A DNA stretch of 64,000 nt from Neckera pumila (GCA_963969595.1 OZ018415.1:22139782-22203781), one strand, 5' to 3'. Positions 21,859 to 34,631 are shown, counted from the stretch's first letter. Numbers and translations: made by a program. The notes: a model not told the origin generated them from the sequence alone.

Positions 21859-23509
21859 GAAGACGGGACTCTGACAACAATTCATCATCCATACAATGAA
21901 TGATTTCGGATGAGCATTCCGTCCATCCATGGAAGAGTGGTGAGTCTCTTTTATATCACCTTCTTTACAGTACTTTAGTTTCATTTTCTCTAACATCACA
22001 TCTTTTGATCTCGCAAGAAACCCGAAAGGAATGGCTGTAAAATTGAAGACCACCCTATTTGTGCTACTATGTATTGGCAAGATACATTTCAAATTTTCAA
22101 ATGCACTCTATTAGTACATAGTAAATGCAAAGTGACACAAATAATCATATAAGACAAATATGATTTCTTAATTATATTTTTGATTTTCAAAACTTACAAT
22201 GAACTCTCATTTAATTGACATACTTTATAATATCATTTATTAATTGCACAAAAATATAACAATAAGAAGTTTGAAAAATTTAGAATTGATATTTTAAAAT
22301 TGATGGTTTTTAATTCTTATAATAATTTTTAGATAATTTTAATGACACTATACTATACTAAATATAATTGTAGCAATGTTCAAAACTCCATATAATTATA
22401 CAAAATTTTGGATGCCATGAGTGGTATCTTAATCCTTCAGGCTGCCTGCTTTCCAAGCGCGGTTGCTAGATAGGGAGTGCTATTTGAAGTGGCAATTTTG
22501 GGGGAGAGATCAAGTAACAAATTCAAAATCAAATTGTATTAATGCATCAAGAGGTGCTTCAAGTGGGGGTTGTAAAATTTTGGGCCCTAGGGGTTCAAGA
22601 TTGAGGGTGCCAATGTGAAGTACATGTTACTACTTGGGTATACAGCAGGGTTTTTTTAAGATCATTCGAGTTGTGCAACTATTGTTTATGAGCATTTGTC
22701 GTAGATTCTCAAGTTGAAACTGTGGAACCACGAGAACCTAAGATGATGATATCTGTGGGCTTGGAATATCAGATAGAAAGATTATCATGAGCTAGGCAAC
22801 AAGGTGAAGTCATTACGGTTTCAAGGGAACAAATCAAAGCCACAATCACCTGAATGCATGAGTTTTTTAGAAAAATGGAATTTGGGTAGTTTGGAAATCC
22901 AACCGTTCAAGTACTTCCAATGGTAATGATCTACTCCTACAAATTTTTAGAAAATCAATGGCCATAGCTGCAACTGTTGCGAAAAGTGCAACATTTAAAC
23001 CTTAGCATTGGCCGAGTAGAGGGGGCTTCAGCTGGAGTAAACTCGGGTCGGGCACTGCCGTGGCATCCTGAACCCAGTCAACTGCCGGCAGAACCCCATT
23101 ACATTTGGCTGGGTTGCCTCTCGCGCCTCTCGCTCCCGCCATTGTGAAGGCGGGACTGCGCTTCAACATGGAGTTGGTGCGCAAAAACGCTAATGCATGA
23201 AGACCCAAAAACATAAAATCCCATACTTTGAATCTAAGAAAGGCGACAAAATGAAAGAACATTGTTCGTAAATTACACATAAGATAAATAAATTATCGCA
23301 AAATCAGCACTCTGTGGAAAAATGACCGTTGATGCAGAGTTCATAGTTCATGGTGCATCTAAGCCGCAAATGCACATCAACTGCTCAAAACGGACTCGCA
23401 TGCAATTGAGAATTCTACGCACTATGTGCTCTAGTTTCTACCAAGCCATGCAAGCTATGTAACTAACTCCGGACTATATTCATCAAGGGGGCAGTCAACT
23501 GATATGTCG

Positions 23510-23608
23510 GAGAAGTCGCTACACTACAACTTCAACGGAGTAGAGAAGTCGCTACACTGGAAATTCAACGGTGTGGAGAAGTCGCTGCAGTGGAAATTCA
23601 ATGGTATG
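23510..23608 (+). repeat. Three tandem 33-bp units
   Basis: GAGAAGTCGCT starts units at 23,510, 23,543 and 23,576. Each unit is 33 bp and in one plus frame reads EKSLHYNFNGV, EKSLHWKFNGV, EKSLQWKFNGM. It sits inside the piggyBac-like element, beyond the transposase stop, so translation is doubtful. Confidence 0.75.
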
Positions 23609-23680
23609 GACAGCAGCTTCCTCGCACCCTATCCAATCAAGCTTCAAAGGCTGCATGCACAAGCAATCACAATGCTGCCT

Positions 23681-25783
23681 TCATCTCAGTACCATGGCAA
23701 AATATCGAGCTTGGGTGTGAACCTTGTAGTAGCAATTTCCATCACACATGTAGGCACCCGTCACAACATAGACAATACCGATTCATCACTTTCCCGCAAA
23801 CCTTACACTTTTGTTGCTGCTTCTTGCCTTTCCCAACATGATAATGGATTCCCCTGTTTTGAATGTTGAATAATTGACAAGTGCGACCTGGCTTCATCCA
23901 GTGATCACACAGCCATGAAGCTATCATGTACTGATATTTCTCTCTCTCCATGAGCTTCACTAACCCTGCTTCTTTGATATGTGTTTTGTAAAGAACATAG
24001 CTATTTCCAATTGAGGAATCTAAAACAAATATGAAAGGCCTATGCCACCACTTCCTTGTTTGAAGTTGAGATGAATATTTCTAAGTTGGTCTATAAGATC
24101 AACCCCTCTCATATGCTTTTGATACTCAAGGAGTATTGGACTAGTGTAGAACTCCTTCTGATCACTACCAACCCAACGCTTACAGCTAAGCCACTTGGAT
24201 GCTACAAGATCAACTGATGTGTTGATGAGAAATACAGGTTGTGCATCCTGCCATACAATTACAGCCATTTGCTTGGACCAATGCATCTTAGTTAGCAAGG
24301 GGCCTCGCGTTAGTTCAAACTCCCCCGCATACTGCTTCAAAATTGACGGCATGTCGATACGGCCCCGTTTTACAGTAACAGTACCCCAACACCCTCGACT
24401 TAGCAAGACATCTAGTAGTTTTGGCAAAGTGAAAAAATGATTAGGGATGATAATATGACCGCGGTGACTAAGGGTCTCTGTAAGCTCCAACACAACCCGT
24501 GTCCCTTGGTTGACCTCTTTTTCTTCTCCTCTCGTACCTAGATACACTTGAAGATTCTAAATATAACGAGACTGTGAGTTTGCTGCACACCAAATTTTAA
24601 TCCTATATTGGAGTGACTTAGCAAGCATGTATTGTCTAAAGTCACAGAAGTGACCCTTATACTTGATCATGATCTCGTCTACTATTATGTACCGCTCGCA
24701 ATTGTAAAGGGATTTACTGATTCGGACAAAGTCTTCTACAAGCCATCTAACCTTACCAAACTTATCATAACCTGGTTTACCTTTACGAACCAATTTCTGA
24801 TTATCTACAAGGTGAATATACCTGAGAACTGACTCAAATTGATCTCGAGTCATTATAGACTTGATCACGCGACAACCAAACAAAGCCCTTTTTTCCCAAG
24901 ATGACTTAATTTGAGGCAATTTTTTTAGCCCCATGTACAAAAGAATTCCTATGAATCCTTTCAATTCATCAGGATACACATCAACCCATTTCGTTCCTCT
25001 ATTCAGCCCCCCTTTCATTGGTTTAGTAGCTATGTGTTTAGCATACAAGTTAGTTTGACTGCAAATCTCTAGGAAGGTTGACTTAGGCCAAAAAGACGCA
25101 AAGGGTTTATATAGAGCCATTGGTCTTCTAAAGTGCCGTCTCAGTGGACCCGGGGTAGGACCAAAGAAATCATCTTGACTCCCTTCTAATTGAGTTGTTG
25201 TTTCTTGCCAATTACAATCGGCATAATTGTGAGCAAAAGACATAGACTCAAGCAATATACTATCCATCTCTGGTAAACCAATACAATCCTATGGGATTAA
25301 CCAATCTGAATTACCTGAATCAGAGGAGTTTATGTAGTCACCATGCCGTGCAACCCATAATTCATCTTCAGTGAACTCCTCCGATGAAATCCCATTGATG
25401 TTGTCGTCACCCAGACCAAGATATCCTAGGTAATCACAAAGCAAAGTTGGAAGATTCTTCTTTACAGGAGTAAGCTAAGGAATGTTGATGCCCTCAAATA
25501 CTTCAAATTGTCCCATGCCTACTTCGGTGGGTGTAGCCTGAGCTAGCTGCACCGGAAAATCAGAGACGCCATCTGAACTTGGATCCGTATTCTTCTCCTT
25601 CCGCTGTTCTAAGAGACCACCACCAACCATTTGACATTCATGTACAAGAATCGCCTGATGTCCAAGGAAACCTTCAAAGTACACCATGTATGTGGGTTCT
25701 CCAGTAATCTTGTGAACAAATCGACGAGTCACCTCTCCGACAATAGTTGAGTCTTCATCTGGAACCGGATTATACTGGAACAC
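23681..25783 (-). pseudogene. piggyBac-type transposase (DDE_Tnp_1_7), broken
   Basis: A cut-and-paste transposase relic. The N-terminal part (25,783-25,475) includes IVGEVTRRFVHKITGEP and MVYFEGF, which resembles a small Tudor/chromo-like barrel (weak call). The core starts near 25,267 with YKPFASFWP. YIIVDEIMIKYKGH carries the first catalytic Asp near 24,640. IIIPNHFFTLPKLL occupies the second Asp position but shows Asn. MRGVDLIDQL carries the third. A C-terminal zinc-ribbon remnant follows (CKVCG, then YMCDGNCYYKVH in another frame). Breaks: TAG codons near 25,475, 25,291 and 24,557; a -1 shift near 24,060; another shift near 23,760. Non-functional as it stands. Confidence 0.85.
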
Positions 25784-26117
25784 AGATTTTTACACTCATA
25801 TTTGTCACTTTGCAATTTTTTGGACGACATGCAATTACAATGTTCTTCTTCTTTACAGTCTGTGTGAACATCGTGACCTCTCCCTCCCCCAATTTCTTCC
25901 ACATGTTCAGCCGGTGGCAAAATCCAAGTAGCTCTATGTGCTTCAAAACCTTTTGCACTAATTGCCCACTAGGCAGATCCCTCAATCGCCAACACATGCT
26001 GAGTTTGATCTCCTTCATCCTCCCAAATACTTCTTGCACATGGGTCCTTGACAACAGTTGGGGCCCAAGAAGTCGTGGTGTCCGATTGCCACTGGGCAAA
26101 TTGGGGTCCGCTTCCAC
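25770..26117 (-). other. Open frame upstream of the piggyBac transposase, possibly its N-terminal part
   Basis: A 115-codon minus frame, with stretches such as SGNRTPRLLGPQLL and LCWRL-like helical segments, ends a few codons before the transposase frame begins. A candidate acceptor TGTTCCAG lies at the switch point near 25,785, so the two could be spliced exons of one ORF, or separated by a frameshift. I recognise no domain in it. Confidence 0.3.
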
Positions 26118-26967
26118 TCTTCTTATCTTTTACCATCCAATTGTCCTGGAGCTCAGCTTCAACCTCCAGGTGATCGGGGAATTTGGCTAGAGTCGGGTGC
26201 CTCCCTTTGTATCTTTGCTTCTCTATAACTTAGTACACACTGCAGCTTGGGTGACGAAATCTCGAGCGGAAGCACAATATTCCTCACAACTTCAAAACTT
26301 GCCTTGCTCAAGTATCACCAATTTCCTTCAAGCCTAATGGAGTGGCAGTCGCTCCAGCCCTACTTCCCACTTCTTTTCCATGGCGATGGCTGTCCCTTAG
26401 CCAAATTGTGACGCCATGGCTCCTTGACTCCGACGGCGCTCCAAAAATGACCTCCACTTTGAAATTTCATCACACGTCCACGACATGCTACCCCTCAGAT
26501 TATTCTATTGCATTCTAACACCAGAACAAGTGCACAAAATGTGAGAGCATCAACCTGCAATGAGAGCACTCTATGGTAAACTCCAACGACCTTGAGCCTA
26601 AAGGAAGTCCTTGTGGACGGACATGCAACGGCCGCTTGGCCGGGCTCGAGTTGGCGCGAAACCCTAAACCCGAAGAAGAGGCCGGTGTCAGACTTTCTCG
26701 CGCCAGGTGACATCATCCGCTCCCTAGTGTTTTGAGGGAGCATTTTCCACAAACACTCATCTTCTCCGATACCTCTCTCCAAAAATCACTCTCCCTCCGC
26801 CAATGTGTAAATCCAAATCTTGATCAAAGAAATGCCCCTGAAACTAGATTCAATTCCCCACACATTATTATTTAGTCGCACCATGATCCAAATTTGCCCT
26901 GAACCCTAAAAATGCGTCTCGAAATTTGAGAAGGCAATTTTTGCTTCCTTCGGCCCTGAAGGGTTAA

Positions 26968-29729
26968 TGAAGAGAAGTAATAAGTTGTAAAGTAAAAGTG
27001 CAATCATTTTTGTATTTTGATTTGCATTTATAAAAAAGGAGCTTATTTCACATTAAAATAGAATAAATGGCATAATAAAATTTGGACTACATGCAAAAAA
27101 TATTATTCTACTTATAAATTAAAAAAAAAACATTATTTTTATAAATTCTTTATATCCAATTAAAGTAAACAAAATCCATTTCCAAACTACTTATCAAAGA
27201 ATTACCTAATTAATTTGAGATTCATTTGTCAACTTTATGTTATGGACAAGAAATCAATGTTCAAATCAAAGAAGATTCAAAGCCAAACAAGTAACAAGGC
27301 ATAAAAGATTGCAAGAATTTCATAAGATGAGTATAATATATGTAAAGACATACAAGAAACAAGATTCACCATAAGGCTCCAAGACTTGTATTGTCAAGAT
27401 GAGTTTCTTCTCATCTTGCCTTCAATAAGGTTACAAGCCTACAACATACAGCTGCCCAAATGAATACAGATACCTAGGAAATGAACCATTACAATTTTAC
27501 ATCAACCCATGACAAAAAAGTTGCAAGAAATGAGACTTGAGCTAATTAAATTGAGTTAGTGGCCACAATCAAAGACTTGGGTGATGGTGAAAGAGTTATT
27601 AGTGACTGCAATAGGAACTTCCACCTTTTTAGTGTAAATTTATTATAAAAAGTAACTTTTTAATTCCTTCATGTTATGGCCATGTTAGTAACTATTGTAA
27701 CTACTTTAGGTGGTAAGATAATCATTATGGGAACACTTTTGGGTGGTTTGGCCGGGTAGTCTAGAGACTCTTTAGGGCCAATTGGAAACACACTTCAAAA
27801 TTCACAACAAATTTATACTTTGTTAAAAAAATAAAATCCAATTGATTTTATATAGACAATTTCTCACATTTGTCTTTATATAGACAAAAAATTTAAAATT
27901 TTTCAATAATGTCATCAAGGCAAACCAATCATTTTGCTTGTCATAGGTTAGTTTACCTTATATATTATCACTATGTCTTAAAGTTGATTCAAAAAATCTA
28001 AGATCTTTTAGGAGACACTACTAAACCCTAGGGATTATTAGCCAATGCTTTAAAAAGCCACATTCATGGTTTAGAAGAGACATTTCATGACTTCAAGTAG
28101 TTACCCACAAGTAGTCTAGAAGATACCTAACATACCATTTATGTATACCTCAAAGTTTGACTTTAAAGGAAGTAGCTATGCAATTTGAGTGAAAGTGTGT
28201 AGCCTTACACAGTGCTTTAAGAACCTCAGCAAAATTGAGCAGCAAAATTTTAGTTTTCTGAAAATGGGCACACAAAACTAACATCATTAGCCAATAAATG
28301 ACGTTGCGGATGTTTGGTGCTCGATGAATGACAAGGAATTATCATGTGTAAGTAGGACAGAACTGCAACTATTCGTCTTCTTAATTTTGAGTGAAAAGTG
28401 GAGAACTCTTGTCAAAAGTGACTATATGGTCTTCTATAGTTATATTAATGTGGTCACATATTGTTGCCAATTGTGAATGGCCTTCAATTATTGAAGACAT
28501 TTCCAAAGTGTGCGTCCATGACACTATACCCCTAAAACATGCCCTAAAAATTCTTAAATATAAATAGATATCCAATTTGAGATGTATGATAGAACCACCC
28601 ATTTCCAACCAGGCATCAATATCCAACCTGTAAAGTATAGCTATTTCCTACCAAGGTTGGAACAAGTTTCCGACCAAGGTTTAATTTGGAATGTGATTTT
28701 TTCTCTTTTGCAAAGTTGGGACTATAAAGTCATGACACATGTCTTGATGTAGTGAGCAAGAAAGTAGGAAGTAGTGAGTGGGAAAGTAGTTATGGAATAA
28801 TAAGAATTGGAAGATTCTATATATTGGAGGGTATGGATTGAGGCCGTTTGTTGGCTTCCAAAATTCATAGTAATTTGAATTTAAGGAAAAAAATCATGAA
28901 AAATTGGCAATTCCCGTCATTTCTATCTTTTTGCAGGTCAATAAATTTATAGTATCTTCTAATGCTCCATAACATGCGTTAAATCGCTTAAATGATCAAC
29001 TATAGGTGGTTCTACTATAGAGGCAATGTGTATCAAAATTAGGGCATAGTTTTAGAAATCTACTAAATTAGACTTTGAAAAATCATAATTCATTCACATG
29101 ATAATAAAAAAATGTACAATACAATATTTTGGAATCTTTTCCAAGTTCACAATAAGATCTAAAATTACTAATGACAATGACTTAATAGAAACTATCCTAA
29201 AATGTTTAAATGCCCAATTGTAGACCCTTCTATCTTATATAAAATAACTCCATTAGCGCACTCCACAATATATCACTTGTTTGTGCTTATTTCTTAATAA
29301 TGTGAATTTGCAAGGAACACTCAAGCCACTAATGTGGAACTTAACCCTAGATAGCTGGGCTAGTCATCATAGAAATCATCTTTTTTGATACCATGTGAAT
29401 CATTTATATAAAACAAAATCCAAGAACACTTACTGGAGGTCAAGTTTTTAGTGTACAAGACCTCTTTTTACACAAAATTCTAAAGATGAACATCTACATT
29501 TTTATCTTAAATAGAAATAATCTCTATCATCCATCAAACACTTAATATCCATAATGAAATTGCAAGGTTAACACTAATTCATGCTAGTTTGGAATTATAC
29601 AAATTTAGGATACATACTAATTTGGAAGATCACAATATTCAAAATAATATGGTCTATAATATTCATACCATCAAATAGTATTGTCATTCAATGTTCATCA
29701 ATTTTCATCTTCAATCATCCAAATGTTCA
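26968..29729. other. AT-rich gene-free stretch
   Basis: No reading frame above background, no tRNA-like motif and no clear tandem repeat. The sequence is AT-rich with scattered poly-A/T runs. I see no supported feature. Confidence 0.6.
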
Positions 29730-29731
29730 TA

Positions 29732-30304
29732 CTCCCTTTGTCCTACCAAAATCCTCTAAATCAAGCCAAATTTTTGTCCCACTAAAAAGCTCCATTTCCT
29801 AAATTTGATTGTTGAGTAAGTTTTGGCCGTGTTGGCCAACCTCGTGGAGACAAGTCAAGCAATCAAAGAGAATTTTTCTCATAGAAAGCTTAGCCTTGCC
29901 CATATGAGGCACCTTGTACGTGCTATGCTTCATGTGACATTAGTATTGACAATGTATTTGATGACCACTTAGGCACTATGAAGATTTGTTCATGAAGTGG
30001 TCTAGGTTTCTTTGTTGTGGATATTTAAGTTGAAGGGCATATTTCTAGAATCCCATTGTTGCCACCAACCTTTAAATCATCAAGAATGATGGAGTTGGCA
30101 ACATTTACAAATTATGCTAAAAATGATACTCTTTCTTCATGGATTTTGGATGCCCAGATGATGACACCTAAGCTAAAGATTTTGCATAGATCTAAAGGAT
30201 GGGTTACTGATTTTTAAATGCATGTATCACTAGCACAAAAAATGAAATTGTAGTTAATCCCTAATGGGGAAGCTTTTTGGGGGGTATTAGTGGGACAGAG
30301 GGAG
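29732..30304. mobile_element. Stowaway-like (Tc1/mariner) MITE, 573 bp
   Basis: The left end is TA/CTCCCTTTGTCCTACCAAAA and the right end, read inward, TA/CTCCCTCTGTCCCACTAATA. CTCCCTCYGTCC ends with a TA duplication define plant Stowaway elements (established). No coding capacity. Confidence 0.7.
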
Positions 30305-31005
30305 TACTAATTAGACCACATGCACTTAAGATCCTTCCAAAGTGGTGTGAGGGATCTATCGCACTGTTGAAACTCTCCACCAATTGAATTATTTCCTAAT
30401 TGAACTAATTGAATTGCTGCACCATCCTTTCCAGCTTATTACCAGTGTGACGATTTTTGAATGACAGGACTACCCTCCTAATCGAGCCTTGATAAGAATC
30501 CTGTAAATTTGCTAGAAATCTCCCGAGATCGAAGGGCAAATGCTCTATGCCCATGCGATACTGAACTCAATGACCAAAAAAATGGCCTCAGAGGCAACTG
30601 AGCCCAACTACTCGATCAGAATGTCTCGATTGTCAGATCTATACTGTCTGGATCAAAACCAGTGCTAGAAAAAAGTCAGGATTCTACGCATATTGTACGC
30701 ATGACATTCTCTATGAAGTGAATTCTTGTTGCTAATTAAAACATCATCGTTCATCATATCCTACAATCCAAAAAATCTTGTGACAACTGCATTTCAGTTA
30801 ACTTCTGTGAATAAAACGACAGCCGCTTACAACAACAATAAGACAAGAGATAACTGAAAAGAAGACGATTAGCATTCAATCGTATGTACATAAGGTGTAA
30901 GGTGTAGCTTAATAAAGCAACACGAACATGTTGATGGAATCATTTGAAACAAATTTATCACCTGACTCGAACATCTAACATCATCATAAGCAGCTCCAGA
31001 TTGAA

Positions 31006-32313
31006 TCAAAAGAACGAGCGTGAAACGGGTCCCTTTGAGAGACCAAGACGAACTTCCATGCCTTCGTGTAAATCCAGGGGTACAAATGTATCCGAGTCCT
31101 TTGGGTCTGCACATATAAGACTTTCAGTTAAAACCATGGGCAGAATATATTTCGGAAACGACAATTTCAATGTAATCTGTAGAGCAGCTTCGGATATTTC
31201 GGAAACAGACTATTGAAAGCTGGAAAATATCTCCAGGAAACTAATAAATTTCCCAAGAAGAGTGGATGCTTGGATCAACTAACCGTTCAAGAAATCCTCA
31301 AATCCAAATTCCTCTAATTCTCCAGTCAATGATTCCAGACCAAGCATAGATGAAGGGATGAGGCCAGTGGGGCGCTGGAACCTGTTACGACAGCACAATT
31401 TGGAGGTTAGATACAAAATGTGACCAGAACATTGACACAGACAAACGCCCTCTATCATGAAGATGGCCTTTAAGGTGGAAACAAAAAGACCGTGATTTTC
31501 ATTTGAGTCCCTTACCGAGTCAAAATTTGACGCTCAATATCCATTTTCATGGGGAACGCTGAACCATAAGCCCTCTCAAGCAACGTGCGCTTCGTTTGAG
31601 CCTTCATAGCTTTGGACTTCACAAATACAGCACACACAGAACCAGTCAACAAACTTCCAGAAACAAACAAAACCTAAGCGTCTAGAGTAAATGAACTCTG
31701 AACACATCCGACACAGCTTACTTTACACATAAAACTTCACAAATCCATTCCGAAACTCGAACAACATCAACTACAATCGACAGAGCCCATATCTACAAAC
31801 AACGGTAACTAAATCCATCAATTGTTCAAGGAAAAATGAGGTCCCCCCCGTGCCCTAATCTTGCTCGTGATCCAAAAGAAATCGATCGCGCAACAAATTG
31901 GCTATGTAAGTAAACAAACATCTCTCTTCCCCAAACAGTCCGCTGTTAGGATCTAAAGAATACTTCTAGCACCCTCTCCTTCTCCTCAACCGAAGAAAAC
32001 AATTAGCCAAAGTGAGGGTTGGAAGCTTACCGTCCGCTGGATGAACTCCACAGGGTGAACAGCCACCACGTCATTCTTGAACGCAGGCAGACCATGTCGA
32101 AGAGTATCGTGCGAACCGGTCACATCATGAGGCAACTGAATACCGTCCTGCACCAAAGCCACCATTCCGAACCAAATCAATCCTACGTCAAAACCAAAAC
32201 TCCGAATACAGCCCTCCCGCAATTGAACCAGAACTCAACCCCGGAACCACCACCACAAAAACTCAGAAAACACATACGAAGTAGCAAATGAGTAGAGCGT
32301 AATCACACACCAT
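31006..32313 (-). CDS. UMP1: Proteasome maturation factor UMP1 (POMP homologue)
   Basis: UMP1 is the chaperone that pairs 20S half-proteasomes and is the first substrate of the mature core. Exons, 3' to 5': 31006-31106, 31284-31381, 31516-31616, 32031-32147, and probably a first coding exon that is only the ATG at 32311-32313. Visible family blocks: SHDTLRHGLPAFKNDVVAVH with PVEFIQRT; then YGSAFPMKMDIERQILTR; then SSMLGLESLTGELEEFGFED; then HEGMEVRLGLSKGPV before the stop. Joined length is 139 residues with the split start, or 144 if translation begins at the in-frame ATG at 32,165 (MVALVQDGIQ). Both fit the roughly 140-residue plant family. All phases match, so the gene appears functional. 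Confidence 0.93.
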
Positions 32314-32654
32314 GGTTGATACCCTAGCAGTGCCTGAGAGAAAGGTGGGAAAATAGACTAAAGGTCGAGGAGGTGGTAGATCTTGTGCGAAATGGCGATG
32401 GCGAAGAGCGCAATTAGGGTTTGTGGAAGGAAGGCTTGACCTGCAAGGGACGAAGACGAACAATTTCAGTTGGAACATGCTTTGAAACCGCGCGACTCGC
32501 CAAGTTCTACGCACGGTCCCCCAGTGGTTCAATTTTCCTTCGTAACCAACACTAATAGAAACTAAGCATTTGCACCCGGTGGTCTGGGTCGTCATATAAA
32601 CTAGTGTAGCCCTGTGCCGATGCCGATGCCAAAGCAAAAGCAAAAGTAATTTTC

Positions 32655-32936
32655 TAATTATTAAAGTCATAATAAAAACTTTGAAATTCAATAACTGTTG
32701 CACTGTATGCCCAAACACCACAAAACAAAGCCCATCCACCCCTCCTTGTCGAGAGCTTTCTGACGGTACCAAGAACGCGACCAAAATTCATGTAAAATTA
32801 ATTTTGTAATTTTTTGATCCATAAATACTTCGCAATTCAATAACTTCCGCACCCTCGGTCCAAACGGCACAAACCGAAGCCCATGCACCCCTCCTTGCCG
32901 AGAGTTTTTTGAAGGTACCAAGCACACGGCCGGGTG
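32655..32936. repeat. Diverged tandem duplication, period about 151 bp
   Basis: Two units (about 32,655-32,787 and 32,812-32,936) share the landmarks AATTCAATAACT, AAGCCCATSCACCCCTCCTT and the segment ending GGTACCAAG. It lies upstream of UMP1, on the far side of its promoter. The repeat makes overlapping open frames on the minus strand that I do not believe are genes. Confidence 0.7.
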
Positions 32937-32964
32937 ACGTACAGTCCGGGAGATCTCAACGTAA

Positions 32965-33068
32965 CAAAACAAAACAAAACAAACAAACAAACAAACAAAC
33001 AAACAAACAAACAAACAAACAAACAAACAAACAAACAAACAAACAAACAAACAAACAAACAAACAAAA
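32965..33068. repeat. (AAAC)n microsatellite
   Basis: About 22 consecutive AAAC tetranucleotides preceded by a short AAAAC run. The apparent poly-VCLF and poly-TNKQ reading frames are this repeat. Confidence 0.95.
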
Positions 33069-33426
33069 GGTATGGATAATTGTTGGCAAATGCGATTTGG
33101 TAGATGTGTTAAAACAAAAAGATATTTTTTCTGATACAATTTTTTTATTAAATAACATCTTGGAAATTCCAGTACTTGTTTCTAGAAATATTTTTTGTGC
33201 ACCTTGATCACCGGGTATAGTAACATGAAATACAAATTCATTTTTTATTGAATCCTATTGTCAAATGAAAGATGATTCCACCTCACACTTTGTACAGATT
33301 ATTTTGACATTGTATCAATAAGTTATGAAATTTTAACCTCTAAAGTTGTAAGGCCATTTTTTCATCAAAAACCACCATTTCTATTGCAAAGAGCAATAAG
33401 CTTTGAAAACTACTATTCATTACGAA

Positions 33427-33655
33427 AAATATGAGGCCTCAACAAGGCCTCTAAGCCTGGCCCCCTGTAGTGATGTTATGGAACAAATCCGGAAAAAAAA
33501 AATTGGGAAATTGGAAAAGTGACGTGGTCGAAGTGCCACGTCAGCGCCATGTCAGCGCCACGTCATCTTTTTATTTTTATTTTTTTCCGTAATAGCATCC
33601 CGTGAGTCCCGAAAATCAGCACTTGTAGCCTTGTTGAGGCTTCATATTTTTTGTC
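33427..33655. repeat. Small inverted-repeat element with CACGTCA motifs
   Basis: AAAATATGAGGCCTCAACAA (33,427 on) reappears on the other strand near 33,630-33,655 with two differences. Between the arms is a tight cluster of CCACGTCAGCG, CCATGTCAGCG and CCACGTCATC, plus TGACGTGG at 33,520 pairing with CCACGTCA at 33,536. Probably a MITE. The ACGT cores resemble bZIP sites by sequence only. Confidence 0.55.
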
Positions 33656-34631
33656 ATGTTTTGCATATCTAACCATAAGATTTTGCACTAGACTAGTATA
33701 AGAGTGTGTGGAATAAATTTTGGAAACTTTGATTATGTAGATTGCAAGATATTATTGTTTAGAGTAGACAAAATTTTATTTTTTGCACCTTACGTGACTA
33801 GAATATAAGACTTTGAATCCATTAGGGGAGATTTAAGGGCATTGGAGGGCCATTTTAGGCCCGTTCGCAAATCTGGCCTGATGCTATGAACAGTTAGTAC
33901 GGGCTATCAGAATTTTTTTTTTCTCCCAAATATCATTTTAGGCCAAATTTTTTATTTTTATTTTTTTTGGAAAATGACGTGGCACTCTCTCGGTCACATC
34001 AACCATCAGTTATATTGCGTTTTTGCAGTCTGGAAATGCAAGATAACTTGCAGTCTCTTAGAAGCCTCAAATTTCTTCTAATGCTTCTTAACTTTTAATA
34101 TTGTTTTGAGGTAAAAAATCTTTATGGTAGACAATTGAATTGAAAATCTAGGAAAAAACATTCTAAACATGCTAAATAGAAGTTGGTATAAGACAAAAGG
34201 AAAAAATATATCATTACTAACTCTAAGATGGAATTGAAATGCACTGATCCCAACAATTAGATTGTTCTAGCAGCCAAATTGCACCTTGCGGAACTTTTTT
34301 TTTTTAAACTGTGAAAATTGAGTATAGAACATCTAACAAGTTGACTAAACAATCCTATAGTTGGATTTGTTAATGAATAATTATAGATGAAAATTTAGGG
34401 TTGCTTTGGATTTGAGTACTTTGGAGTAATTTCGGGCTTCTAAACATGATAGAACTTTCGGGACTAAATGACAAATGATTTGTCATAGAAAAAATGATGG
34501 TAGTAATGATGGTAGTAATGGAAAACATTGAAGCTTGTATATAACTAGGATTTTTTTATGTCACCTAATTTTCATCTAATTTTTTTTGGGTTTTTTTTTT
34601 GGAAGTTATTGCATATATTCAATATGAGTTT

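Larger units (their letters stand above)
22433..26963 (-). mobile_element. piggyBac-like DNA transposon, degenerate, flanked by TTAA
   Basis: TTAA occurs at 22,429-22,432 and 26,964-26,967. Read inward the left end starts TCCTTCAGGC and the right end CCCTTCAGGG, so eight consecutive bases match. TTAA target sites and CCCT-type ends are the hallmark of piggyBac elements. The interior holds a recognisable transposase relic on the minus strand. The 1.3 kb left of the relic includes a 3 x 33 bp repeat, and the 1.2 kb right of it includes another open stretch. The boundaries are my best pairing and should be tested against other copies. Confidence 0.6.

Noticed and set aside
32688..33158. Frames rich in VCLF or TNKQ
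   Set aside because: They come from the (AAAC)n microsatellite and the 151-bp duplication.
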